NCBI GenBank assembly: GCA_900763875.1 | Contig: CAAFLX010000025.1 | Span: forward strand, 1-48,797 | Direction: 5' to 3' | Length of the DNA: 48,797 bases | Origin: Clostridia bacterium | GTDB lineage: Bacteria; Bacillota; Clostridia; Christensenellales; CAG-917 | Shown: positions 24,336 to 31,716 of the stretch, one piece after another | How the letters are laid out: every line of letters begins with the position of its first letter | How positions within the stretch are numbered: position 1 is the stretch's first letter | Notes under the pieces: model-generated | Told to the model about the DNA's origin: nothing | Databases searched by the model: none | Seen by the model: only the letters and a program-made list of their open reading frames with translations | Made by a program: the position numbers and the translations under genes

Positions 24336-24911
24336 ATGTCTAAAGAAGCAATAGTTGAAAAAATAATCTCCGACGCGAATTTGAGAGCGGATTCAATCGT
24401 TGGCGAGGCAAACGCCAAAGTCGACGAAATCATATCCGCGGCGGCGGCAGAGTGCAAGGCGTACTTGTATTCTTTCAAAGCGGAAACCGACAAACTGGTT
24501 GCCGACGTTGACGCGAGGTCGAAAACCGTTGCCGAGCTTGACGCGAGAAAACTTATGCTCGCGGCAAAAACCAAGGTTTTGGACGTCGTTTACGAGCGTA
24601 CTTTGGAAGATTTGAGAAACCTTGACAAAGACGCCTATTCCGCGCTCATTTTCGCAATGCTCGACAACGCAAAAGACGGCGACGTCGTGACAATCTCAAA
24701 GAGAGAAAAAGACATCGTCACCAAAAAATCGCTTGACGAATTTGCAAAAAAGAAGGGTATAAAGCTCACGCTTTCGGACAAATTCGGCGATTTTGACGGC
24801 GGAGTCGTGTTGAGCGAGAACGGAGTTGACAAAAACTTCACCTTCGAGGTTGAAGTCGCGCTCCTCAAGGAGCAAACCGAGGCAAGAGTAGCAAAGGAAA
24901 TTTTCGGCTGA
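24336..24911 (+). CDS. ntpE: V-type ATPase subunit E
   Basis: A 191-residue peripheral stalk subunit. The N-terminal half (about 1-90) is a long Ala/Glu/Lys-rich helix; the C-terminal alpha/beta half includes GGVVLSENGVDKNFTFE, close to the family's typical GGVVV...I-x-N/D-x-TL motif. It pairs with the H/G-like subunit to form the stalk between the catalytic head and subunits C and I. It lies in conserved order between K and C. Confidence 0.93.
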   Translation: MSKEAIVEKIISDANLRADSIVGEANAKVDEIISAAAAECKAYLYSFKAETDKLVADVDARSKTVAELDARKLMLAAKTKVLDVVYERTLEDLRNLDKDAYSALIFAMLDNAKDGDVVTISKREKDIVTKKSLDEFAKKKGIKLTLSDKFGDFDGGVVLSENGVDKNFTFEVEVALLKEQTEARVAKEIFG

Positions 24912-24912
24912 T

Positions 24913-25875
24913 ATGTCAAACAAATTTTTGTACCAAAACGCCCAAATAAAGAGCAGAGAGAACAAACTTCTCACCCAACAAGGAGTGCAGAGGTTGCTTG
25001 ATGCGTCCGACGTTAGGGAAGCGTCTCGTGCGCTTGCCGAGCTTGGGTTCGGGACGGACGGCGAAAATTTCGACGTCGTTTTCAAGCGTGCCGAAGACGA
25101 GAACGTCGCGCTCCTCAAAGAGATGAACGAGGGCGGCGCGCTCGACGCGTTCTTGATTGAAAGCGACTATATCAACCTCAAAATTCTGCTCAAAGCGTTC
25201 GTATCGGGCGCAAAGGCGCAATCTTTTGCTCCAAACGGTCTTTTTGAAGTCGAAACTTTGCAAACGGCAATCGAGTCGGGGGATATAAGCGCGCTGCCAA
25301 AGCGCATGCAAGATATCGTCTTAAAAACACAGCAGGATATTGCAAGCGGACAGCTCAGCGCACACCTTGTGGACGTTGACGTTGACAAAGCGCAATATGC
25401 CAATCAGCTCGAACTTTGCAAAAAGAGCGGCAAACTCGCAAAGGAATATTTTGAAAAAAGAATAGACTACCTCAATATATCTTCCTTTGAAAGGGCAAGA
25501 CGGCTCAATCTCGATTCGGCGTTTTTCGAGGCGTGCTTTATAGACGGCGGCAAGATTGCGCTTGAACAATTTGTCAAAGTTTGGGACTCGCACGGCGACG
25601 ATTTGCTCGAGCCGTTCAAGCAAACTTGCTATTTCGAGGACGTAAAAGCTCTCGACGAGGGCGGCAAACTTGTGGTTTTCGAGGCAAAAAGCGACGACGC
25701 ATTGCTCAAACTCTGGAAGGACGAAAAGGACGATTTGTATTCGATTGCTCCAATCGTCGCTTTCTATATGAGCAGAAAGACCGAGCTTAAAATTGCAAAA
25801 CTTATCGTGGCGGGCGTGAAGAATCGCGTTGCGCCTCAAATTATCAAAGAAAGGATGCGTGAACTCTATGCGTGA
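24913..25875 (+). CDS. ntpC: V-type ATPase subunit C (AC39/d-type)
   Basis: A 320-residue all-helical V-ATPase C subunit, the socket that links the central stalk to the K ring. The N-terminus YQNAQIKSRENKLLT is family-like, and the C-terminal FYMSRKTELKIAKLIVAGVKNRV matches the conserved E-x-x-N/K-I-R-x-I motif region. It begins 1 bp after the subunit E stop and its 3' end overlaps subunit F by 8 bp, so translation is coupled. Confidence 0.93.
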   Translation: MSNKFLYQNAQIKSRENKLLTQQGVQRLLDASDVREASRALAELGFGTDGENFDVVFKRAEDENVALLKEMNEGGALDAFLIESDYINLKILLKAFVSGAKAQSFAPNGLFEVETLQTAIESGDISALPKRMQDIVLKTQQDIASGQLSAHLVDVDVDKAQYANQLELCKKSGKLAKEYFEKRIDYLNISSFERARRLNLDSAFFEACFIDGGKIALEQFVKVWDSHGDDLLEPFKQTCYFEDVKALDEGGKLVVFEAKSDDALLKLWKDEKDDLYSIAPIVAFYMSRKTELKIAKLIVAGVKNRVAPQIIKERMRELYA

Positions 25876-26197
25876 CAATGCAATCGCAGTGTGCGGCGAC
25901 AAAGACAGCGTGCTTGCATTCAAGGCAATCGGCCTTGACGTTTTCCCCGTGGACGACGAGTATCAGGCAAGAGACACGATTCACTCGCTTGCAAGAAAAT
26001 ACTCCGTTATTTTCGTGACGGAAAAGGTTGCTATGCAAGCGGAAACGCTCATCAATCGCTACAAATCCCGTCCCTATCCCGTCATCGTGCCCATACCCTC
26101 GGCGGAGGGCAATCAGGGCGTGGGGCTTGCAGGCATCAAAGCCAACGTGGAAAAAGCGATAGGCGCAGACATTTTATTCGACAAAGAGAACAAATAA
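25868..26197 (+). CDS. ntpG: V-type ATPase subunit F (central stalk)
   Basis: A 109-residue Rossmann-like subunit that binds subunit D in the rotating shaft. Conserved segments are IAVCGDKDSVLAFKAIGLDVFPV at the start, FVTEKVAMQ in the middle and the IPIPSAEG-type loop (VPIPSAEGNQG). The ATG at 25868 overlaps the subunit C end; an upstream start at 25829 adds residues encoded inside subunit C and is rejected. In E. hirae naming this is NtpG. Confidence 0.93.
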   Translation: MRDNAIAVCGDKDSVLAFKAIGLDVFPVDDEYQARDTIHSLARKYSVIFVTEKVAMQAETLINRYKSRPYPVIVPIPSAEGNQGVGLAGIKANVEKAIGADILFDKENK

Positions 26198-26207
26198 GAG
26201 GACGAAA

Positions 26208-27971
26208 ATGGAAACTGGAAAAATCGTAAAAGTATCCGGACCGTTGATTGTTGCAGAGGGTATGTCCCAATGCAAGATGTACGACGTGGTTCACGTGAGC
26301 GAAAAGCAGCTCATCGGTGAGGTTATAGAACTTCGCGGCGACCGCGCGTCCATACAGGTTTATGAAGAAACGAGCGGACTCGGCCCGGGCGAAAACGTAT
26401 ATTCGACGGGCGCGCCCCTTTCCGTCGAGCTTGCTCCCGGTCTTATCGAGGGCATCTACGACGGCATTCAAAGACCGCTTGCCAAACTCAAAGAAGTTGC
26501 CGGCAATCGTATTGAAAGAGGCGTGTATCTGCCTGCTGTAGACCACGAGCAAAAGTGGACTTTCGAGCCAAAAGTCACTGTCGGCACAAGCGTCGAGAGC
26601 GGCAGTGTGCTCGGTATCGTGCAAGAAAACGTCCTCGTCGTGCACAAAATTATGCTTCCTTACGGCGTAAAAGGCGTTGTAAAGGAGATTAAACACGGAG
26701 ATTTCACCGTTGACGAAACAATCGCCGTCGTTGAAACCGAAAAGGGCGACGTCAACGTCACAATGCTCCAAAAATGGCCCGTCAGAAAGGGCAGACCTTA
26801 CAAAGAGAAACTTTCTCCGAAAGCACCGCTCGTGACGGGACAAAGAGTCATCGACACGCTTTTCCCTATTGCAAAAGGCGGCGTTGCGGCAGTCCCCGGC
26901 CCGTTCGGCAGCGGCAAGACCGTGGTGCAACACCAGCTTGCAAAGTGGGCGGATGCGGACATAATCGTATACGTCGGTTGCGGCGAGCGCGGCAACGAGA
27001 TGACGGACGTTCTCAACGAGTTCCCGACTCTTATCGACCCAAAGAGCGGTCAACCGCTCATGAAGCGCACCGTGCTTATCGCAAACACTTCGGATATGCC
27101 TGTTGCGGCGCGCGAGGCGTCAATCTATACGGGCATCACCATAGCCGAGTATTTCAGAGATATGGGCTATTCGGTTGCAATTATGGCGGACTCCACGTCG
27201 CGTTGGGCAGAGGCTCTGCGTGAAATGAGCGGACGTCTTGAAGAAATGCCGGGCGAGGAAGGCTATCCTGCCTACCTCAGCTCCCGTCTTGCGGAATTTT
27301 ATGAAAGAGCGGGCATCGTCAAAGTTTTGGGACAAGACGACACCGTGGGTTCGATTACGGCAATCGGCGCGGTATCTCCTCCCGGCGGCGACCTTTCAGA
27401 GCCTGTATCGCAAGCCACTTTGCGTATCGTCAAAGTTTTCTGGGGACTTAGTGCCTCGCTTGCGTACAAACGTCACTTCCCGGCAATCGATTGGCTCACA
27501 AGCTACTCGCTCTATGCCGACCGTCTTGGCGATTGGTACACAGACAACGTTGACGAGGAGTGGATGAAACTGCGCGCAAAGTGTATGCGTATCCTGCAAG
27601 AGGAGGCTCAACTCGATGAAATCGTGCGCCTCGTCGGTATGGACGCGCTCTCTCCCGAAAACCGCCTTACAATGGAAACGGCAAAGTCCATAAGAGAGGA
27701 CTATTTGCACCAAAACGCCTTCCATGAGGTTGACACGTTCTCATCGCTTGCAAAGCAAGAGTATATGCTCCGCCTCATTCTCGAATTTGACGAACTTGCA
27801 AAGGACGCTCTCGACAAAAACGTGGACATCGAGGACGTTCTCGAATTGGGCGTAAGGGAGCAAATCGGCAGAGCCAAGTATATTCCCGAAACAGAAATGT
27901 CAAAATTCGACGAAATTCTCGCCGAAATCAAGAGCGAAATGCGCGCTCTCACCGATGAAGGAGGCATGTGA
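26208..27971 (+). CDS. ntpA: V-type ATPase catalytic subunit A
   Basis: A 587-residue catalytic subunit that hydrolyses or makes ATP at the A/B interface. The Walker A motif GPFGSGKT is at residues 231-238. The bulge domain unique to A subunits is present, and the catalytic region DSTSRWAEALREMSGRLEEMPGEEGYP is intact. Length and ends match the family. GAGGACGAA precedes the ATG. Its stop overlaps the subunit B start (TGATG). Confidence 0.97.
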   Translation: METGKIVKVSGPLIVAEGMSQCKMYDVVHVSEKQLIGEVIELRGDRASIQVYEETSGLGPGENVYSTGAPLSVELAPGLIEGIYDGIQRPLAKLKEVAGNRIERGVYLPAVDHEQKWTFEPKVTVGTSVESGSVLGIVQENVLVVHKIMLPYGVKGVVKEIKHGDFTVDETIAVVETEKGDVNVTMLQKWPVRKGRPYKEKLSPKAPLVTGQRVIDTLFPIAKGGVAAVPGPFGSGKTVVQHQLAKWADADIIVYVGCGERGNEMTDVLNEFPTLIDPKSGQPLMKRTVLIANTSDMPVAAREASIYTGITIAEYFRDMGYSVAIMADSTSRWAEALREMSGRLEEMPGEEGYPAYLSSRLAEFYERAGIVKVLGQDDTVGSITAIGAVSPPGGDLSEPVSQATLRIVKVFWGLSASLAYKRHFPAIDWLTSYSLYADRLGDWYTDNVDEEWMKLRAKCMRILQEEAQLDEIVRLVGMDALSPENRLTMETAKSIREDYLHQNAFHEVDTFSSLAKQEYMLRLILEFDELAKDALDKNVDIEDVLELGVREQIGRAKYIPETEMSKFDEILAEIKSEMRALTDEGGM

Positions 27972-29356
27972 TGTTAAAAGAATACAACACCATAAGAGAA
28001 ATCGTCGGCCCGCTTATGCTCGTTGAGGGCGTAGAGGGCGTCAAATATAACGAACTTGTCGAGATAAGACAGGAAAACGGCGAAGTCAGAAGCGGCAAGG
28101 TGCTTGAAATCAACCGCGACAAGGCTCTCGTGCAACTTTTCGAGGCGTCGCAAGGCATCAAGATGGCGTCGTCAAAGGCGAGATTCCTCGGCCACGGCAT
28201 CGAACTGGGCGTGAGCGAAGATATGCTAGGCAGAGTTTTCGACGGCATGGGCAGACCTCGCGACGGCGGCGCACCCATCATTCCCGAAATGAAACTCGAC
28301 ATCAACGGTCAACCCATCAACCCCGTTGCGCGCGACTATCCAAATGAGTTTATTCAAACGGGCATCAGCGCAATCGACGGCTTGAACACGCTTGTCAGAG
28401 GTCAAAAACTCCCCGTATTTTCTATGTCGGGTATGCCTCACGCCGAGCTTGCGGCGCAAATCGCAAGACAAGCCAAAGTTTTGGGCAGCGACGCAAAATT
28501 CGCAGTCGTGTTTGCGGCAGTCGGTATCACCTTTGAAGAGGCGGACTTCTTCATCAGCGATTTCAGAAAGACGGGTGCAATCGAAAGAGCGGTTATGTTC
28601 ATCAACCTTGCAAACGACCCTGCAGTCGAGCGTATTTCAACGCCTCGTATGGCTTTGACGGCTGCCGAGTACCTTGCGTTTGAAAAGGATATGCACGTTT
28701 TGGTCATCACAACCGACATCACAAACTACGCCGAGGCACTCCGCGAGGTTTCGGCGGCAAGAAAGGAAGTCCCCGGCAGACGTGGCTACCCCGGTTATAT
28801 GTACACTGACCTTGCAAGTATGTATGAGCGCGCGGGCAGAATCGTGGGCAAAAAAGGCTCTATCACCCAAATCCCTATCCTCACAATGCCAGAAGACGAC
28901 AAAACGCACCCCATTCCCGACCTTACGGGCTACATCACCGAGGGACAAATCATCATCTCTCGTGAGCTGTACAAGAGAGGCGTCGTGCCTCCCATCGACG
29001 TGTTGCCGTCTCTGTCGCGTTTGAAAGACAAGGGCATCGGCAAGGGCAAAACGAGAGAGGATCACGCCGACACTATGAACCAACTTTTCAGTGCCTATGC
29101 ACAAGGAAAAGAGGCAAAGGAATTAAGCTCCATTCTCGGCGACGCGGCTCTTACGGAAACGGACAAGAAGTATGCAAAATTCGCAGACGAGTTTGAAAAA
29201 CAATACGTATCCCAAGGTTTTCAGCGCAACCGCAACATTGAAGAAACCCTCGACCTTGGCTGGAAACTCCTCAAAATCTTGCCCAAGAGCGAACTGAAAC
29301 GTATCCGTGACGAGTATATCGACAAATACCTTGCAAACGACGAGGAAGCAAAATAA
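27971..29356 (+). CDS. ntpB: V-type ATPase non-catalytic subunit B
   Basis: A 461-residue B subunit. It has the family core (FIQTGISAIDGLNTLVRGQKLP, FSMSGMPHAELAAQIARQA, TDMTNYAEALRE-like TDITNYAEALREVSAARKE, GRRGYPGYMYTDLA) but no Walker A lysine, as expected for the non-catalytic partner. The ATG at 27971 is preferred to the GTG at 27968 because AAGGAGG then lies at normal spacing. It alternates with A in the hexameric head. Confidence 0.97.
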   Translation: MLKEYNTIREIVGPLMLVEGVEGVKYNELVEIRQENGEVRSGKVLEINRDKALVQLFEASQGIKMASSKARFLGHGIELGVSEDMLGRVFDGMGRPRDGGAPIIPEMKLDINGQPINPVARDYPNEFIQTGISAIDGLNTLVRGQKLPVFSMSGMPHAELAAQIARQAKVLGSDAKFAVVFAAVGITFEEADFFISDFRKTGAIERAVMFINLANDPAVERISTPRMALTAAEYLAFEKDMHVLVITTDITNYAEALREVSAARKEVPGRRGYPGYMYTDLASMYERAGRIVGKKGSITQIPILTMPEDDKTHPIPDLTGYITEGQIIISRELYKRGVVPPIDVLPSLSRLKDKGIGKGKTREDHADTMNQLFSAYAQGKEAKELSSILGDAALTETDKKYAKFADEFEKQYVSQGFQRNRNIEETLDLGWKLLKILPKSELKRIRDEYIDKYLANDEEAK

Positions 29357-29358
29357 TC

Positions 29359-30009
29359 ATGAGCAAACTCAATGTAAACCCAACCAGAATGGAATTAAGA
29401 CGTCTCAAAAATCGTCTTAAAACCGCAACGAGAGGCCACAAACTCTTGAAGGATAAATCAGACGAAATGATTCGTCAATTTATGCTTTACGTGCGCGAAA
29501 ACAAGTGTTTGAGAGAGGAAGTGGAAGAGGAACTTGGCGATTCGCTCAAGTCCTTTATGCTCGCCCGCGCGGTGTCCAGTGACGCTGTTATCGAAGAGGC
29601 AATCGCAATGCCATCGGCAAAAGTTACGCTCGAAACGTCCTCCAAAAACGTTATGAGCGTCAACGTGCCTGTTTTCACCGTCACGGAAGGGGAGAGCAAG
29701 GATTTGTATCCCTACTCTTTTGCAAGCGTCACGAGCGAGCTGGACAGTTCTATTGCGTCGCTCACCAAACTTTTGCCCAAACTTTTGAAACTTGCCGAGG
29801 TCGAAAAAACTTGCAATATGCTCGCCGACGAGATTGAAAAAAACAGGCGCAGAGTCAATGCTCTAGAGTACGTAATGATTCCGCAACTTGAGGAAACAAT
29901 CAAGTATATCGTCATGAAACTCGACGAAAACGAAAGAGGCGCAACCACAAGACTTATGAAAGTCAAGTCTATGCTCGAAGAAAGACAAGAGCAAGAGGAC
30001 TCACAATGA
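29359..30009 (+). CDS. ntpD: V-type ATPase subunit D (central shaft)
   Basis: A 216-residue central shaft subunit with the hallmark N-terminus NPTRMELRRLKNRLKTATRGHKLLKDK and a C-terminal helix VNALEYVMIPQLEETIKYI. The two long helices form an antiparallel coiled coil that rotates inside the A3B3 head. It starts 2 bp after subunit B without a clear ribosome binding site, consistent with coupling, and is the last gene of the operon. Confidence 0.95.
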   Translation: MSKLNVNPTRMELRRLKNRLKTATRGHKLLKDKSDEMIRQFMLYVRENKCLREEVEEELGDSLKSFMLARAVSSDAVIEEAIAMPSAKVTLETSSKNVMSVNVPVFTVTEGESKDLYPYSFASVTSELDSSIASLTKLLPKLLKLAEVEKTCNMLADEIEKNRRRVNALEYVMIPQLEETIKYIVMKLDENERGATTRLMKVKSMLEERQEQEDSQ

Positions 30010-30060
30010 CGCTCAAACAATAACGGGGCAAATGCTCACGGCACGTTGTAAAAAAAGCAA

Positions 30061-30087
30061 GAAAAGCACGCATGCGCGTGCTTTTTC
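30061..30087 (+). terminator. Intrinsic terminator of the V-ATPase operon
   Basis: AAAAGCACGC (30062-30071) pairs with GCGTGCTTTT (30076-30085) around ATGC, with a five-T run at 30082-30086. It lies 52 bp after the last stop. The A-rich left arm makes it weakly active for the convergent queH transcript. Nothing else is seen up to 30185. Confidence 0.85.
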
Positions 30088-30185
30088 AATGACTTTTTTT
30101 GTATGTTCAATGCTTGCTTAACGCCGTCATAATGCCGTTTGTAATGACTTGCAAGACATGTTCAAATGGTTTTTGTTGTATCGAG

Positions 30186-30800
30186 TCAGTCGCAAAGAAA
30201 CTCTTTAACACAACCGCAGTATGTTTGGCGGTATATGTTCCATTCACGGCAAAGAATGGTCGAGCGCAAATAGCCGTCACGCTTTTTGAAGTCTGACGAG
30301 AGATATTTTACGCCGTATTTGCTTGCAATATCATTGCCGATTTGGTTGATAAGAGGCGCGTTTTTGTGCGGACTTACGGTCAGAGTGGTGGCAAAAAAGT
30401 CAAACTCGTCGGCGTGAGAGCAAAGATATTGAGCGGTGTGTTCAAGTCGCAGAGTGAAACAAAGCGAGCATCTTGTGCCGCCTTCTTGGTCGTTTTTGTG
30501 TCCTTTGACATAGGATATATACTCTTTCTCGTCTTGTTCGGGGACGATAAGTTTTACACCGTCAAAGTGCGCAATCACGTCTTTAAGTGCTTGTTTTCGC
30601 CTAATAAACTCCTCGTTTGGCAAAATATTAGGGTTGTAAAAATACACCGTCACGTCAAAATGCGGGGTGAGATATTCAAGCACGCTGCTTGCGCACGGGC
30701 CGCAACAGGCGTGCAAAAGCAACCTTGGCTTTTGTCCGTTTGCCCCTGCAAGTTGCATTTCATATTCGATTGTGCCGACTTTGGGAGTTTTGTTTTTCAT
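30186..30800 (-). CDS. queH: Epoxyqueuosine reductase QueH
   Basis: A 204-residue QueH (DUF208) protein, the non-cobalamin enzyme that reduces epoxyqueuosine to queuosine in tRNA anticodons. Signature cysteines are all present: HACCGPC near residues 30-36, RCSLCF near 110-113 and YCGC near the C-terminus, matching the Fe-S and second metal sites described for the family. No other queuosine gene is in the window, so it is a single gene. Its start codon lies 6 bp from an extended -10 box and lacks a ribosome binding site, suggesting a leaderless mRNA. Confidence 0.95.
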   Translation of the reverse strand: MKNKTPKVGTIEYEMQLAGANGQKPRLLLHACCGPCASSVLEYLTPHFDVTVYFYNPNILPNEEFIRRKQALKDVIAHFDGVKLIVPEQDEKEYISYVKGHKNDQEGGTRCSLCFTLRLEHTAQYLCSHADEFDFFATTLTVSPHKNAPLINQIGNDIASKYGVKYLSSDFKKRDGYLRSTILCREWNIYRQTYCGCVKEFLCD

Positions 30801-30806
30801 ATTTTC

Positions 30807-30815
30807 AGTATATCA
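30807..30815 (-). promoter_or_regulatory. Extended -10 promoter of queH
   Basis: On the minus strand TGATATACT forms an extended -10 (hexamer 30807-30812) only 6 bp from the queH ATG. The -35 region is poor (TTGGTG at 19-bp spacing), which fits extended -10 promoters. Predicted transcription begins at or next to the start codon. Confidence 0.55.
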
Positions 30816-30848
30816 TATTAAAGGGCGATTGCACCAACCATTTTGTTA

Positions 30849-30877
30849 TTGTTTTATCAAATATGCTGTGTTATAAT
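30849..30877 (+). promoter_or_regulatory. Promoter of the ABC/FtsX/lipoprotein cassette
   Basis: TTGTTT (30849-30854), a 17-bp spacer and a consensus TATAAT (30872-30877). It is divergent from queH. The first start codon at 30922 has GGAGG. Confidence 0.65.
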
Positions 30878-30921
30878 TCAAAGTGTATTTACGCGCGCGA
30901 CGCTCGCGCATCGGAGGCTGT

Positions 30922-31596
30922 ATGGCAAACTGCGTTTTGAAAGCCAATAATATCCAAAAAACCTTTGTCACCGGTGAGGTGGAAACAAAGGTGCTGAAAG
31001 GCGTTGATTTCTCCCTTGACGAGGGTGAATTTGTCGCAATCGTCGGCGAATCGGGCAGCGGCAAATCAACTCTTTTGTATATCCTTGCAGGCATCGACAA
31101 GCCGAGCGAGGGTAGCGTTGAGTTGCTTGGGCAAGACCTTTGCGCCGCTGCCGACGAGCAAATCGCAAAAATGCGCAGACAAGATTTTTCCTTCGTCTAT
31201 CAGTTTGACAACCTCGTGCCAAATCTCACCGTCTATGAAAACGTGACGTTGCCCCTTGTTTTGGACAAGAAAAAGGAGAGTGAATACAAGGAGCGCGTGG
31301 ACGAAATTTTGCAATATCTCGGAGTTGACAAGCGCAAGAGTGCATATCCGCGCCAACTTTCGGGCGGTGAGCAACAGCGCGTTGCCATTGCAAGAGCGCT
31401 TGCAACAAATCCCAAAATCATCTTCCTTGACGAGCCGACGGGCAGCCTTGACAAGGAGCGCGGACGTCAGGTTATGGAGCTTTTGAAAGACATCAACCAA
31501 AATCGCGGAGTTGCGCTCGTTATGGTCACGCACTCTCCCTCTCACGCAGAGTATGCAACGCGCATTGTAAAAATGGAAGACGGCTTGCTTGCGTGA
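30922..31596 (+). CDS. ABC transporter ATP-binding protein (MacB/LolD-like subfamily)
   Basis: A 224-residue ATPase with Walker A GESGSGKST, Q-loop (VYQFDNLVPNLTVYENV), signature LSGGEQQRVAIARAL, Walker B IIFLDEPTGSLD and the switch histidine in VTHSPSHA. It belongs to the subfamily that pairs with FtsX-type permeases, which usually work as mechanotransducers or peptide/lipoprotein exporters and not as classical importers. GGAGG lies before the ATG at 30922; an upstream start at 30883 falls near the transcription start. Partner permease and lipoprotein follow. Confidence 0.95.
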   Translation: MANCVLKANNIQKTFVTGEVETKVLKGVDFSLDEGEFVAIVGESGSGKSTLLYILAGIDKPSEGSVELLGQDLCAAADEQIAKMRRQDFSFVYQFDNLVPNLTVYENVTLPLVLDKKKESEYKERVDEILQYLGVDKRKSAYPRQLSGGEQQRVAIARALATNPKIIFLDEPTGSLDKERGRQVMELLKDINQNRGVALVMVTHSPSHAEYATRIVKMEDGLLA

Positions 31597-31597
31597 T

Positions 31598-31629
31598 GGC
31601 GCATCTCGAAGTGTTGAGATTGCCGCGCC
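31598..31629 (+). other. Nested hairpin between the ABC ATPase and permease genes
   Basis: GGCGC (31598-31602) pairs with GCGCC (31625-31629), enclosing ATCTC/GAGAT (31603-31607 and 31616-31620). There is no T-run, so it is probably not a terminator; it may affect mRNA processing or relative expression in the 120-bp gap. Confidence 0.4.
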
Positions 31630-31716
31630 GCATAAGTTTGCCATTGTGACGATTGCGCTTTGCTTTGTTGAAAAAGGCTCTTGTGGCAGTCAACCCGACA
31701 AAAATACTTTTAATAT

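Noticed and set aside
26136..27053. 305-codon open frame on the minus strand
   Set aside because: Antisense to V-ATPase subunit A, which is intact and highly conserved.
31711..31716. TAATAT as a -10 box for the FtsX-like permease gene
   Set aside because: It directly abuts the ATG, so transcription would start inside the gene; the permease is more likely cotranscribed with the upstream ATPase.
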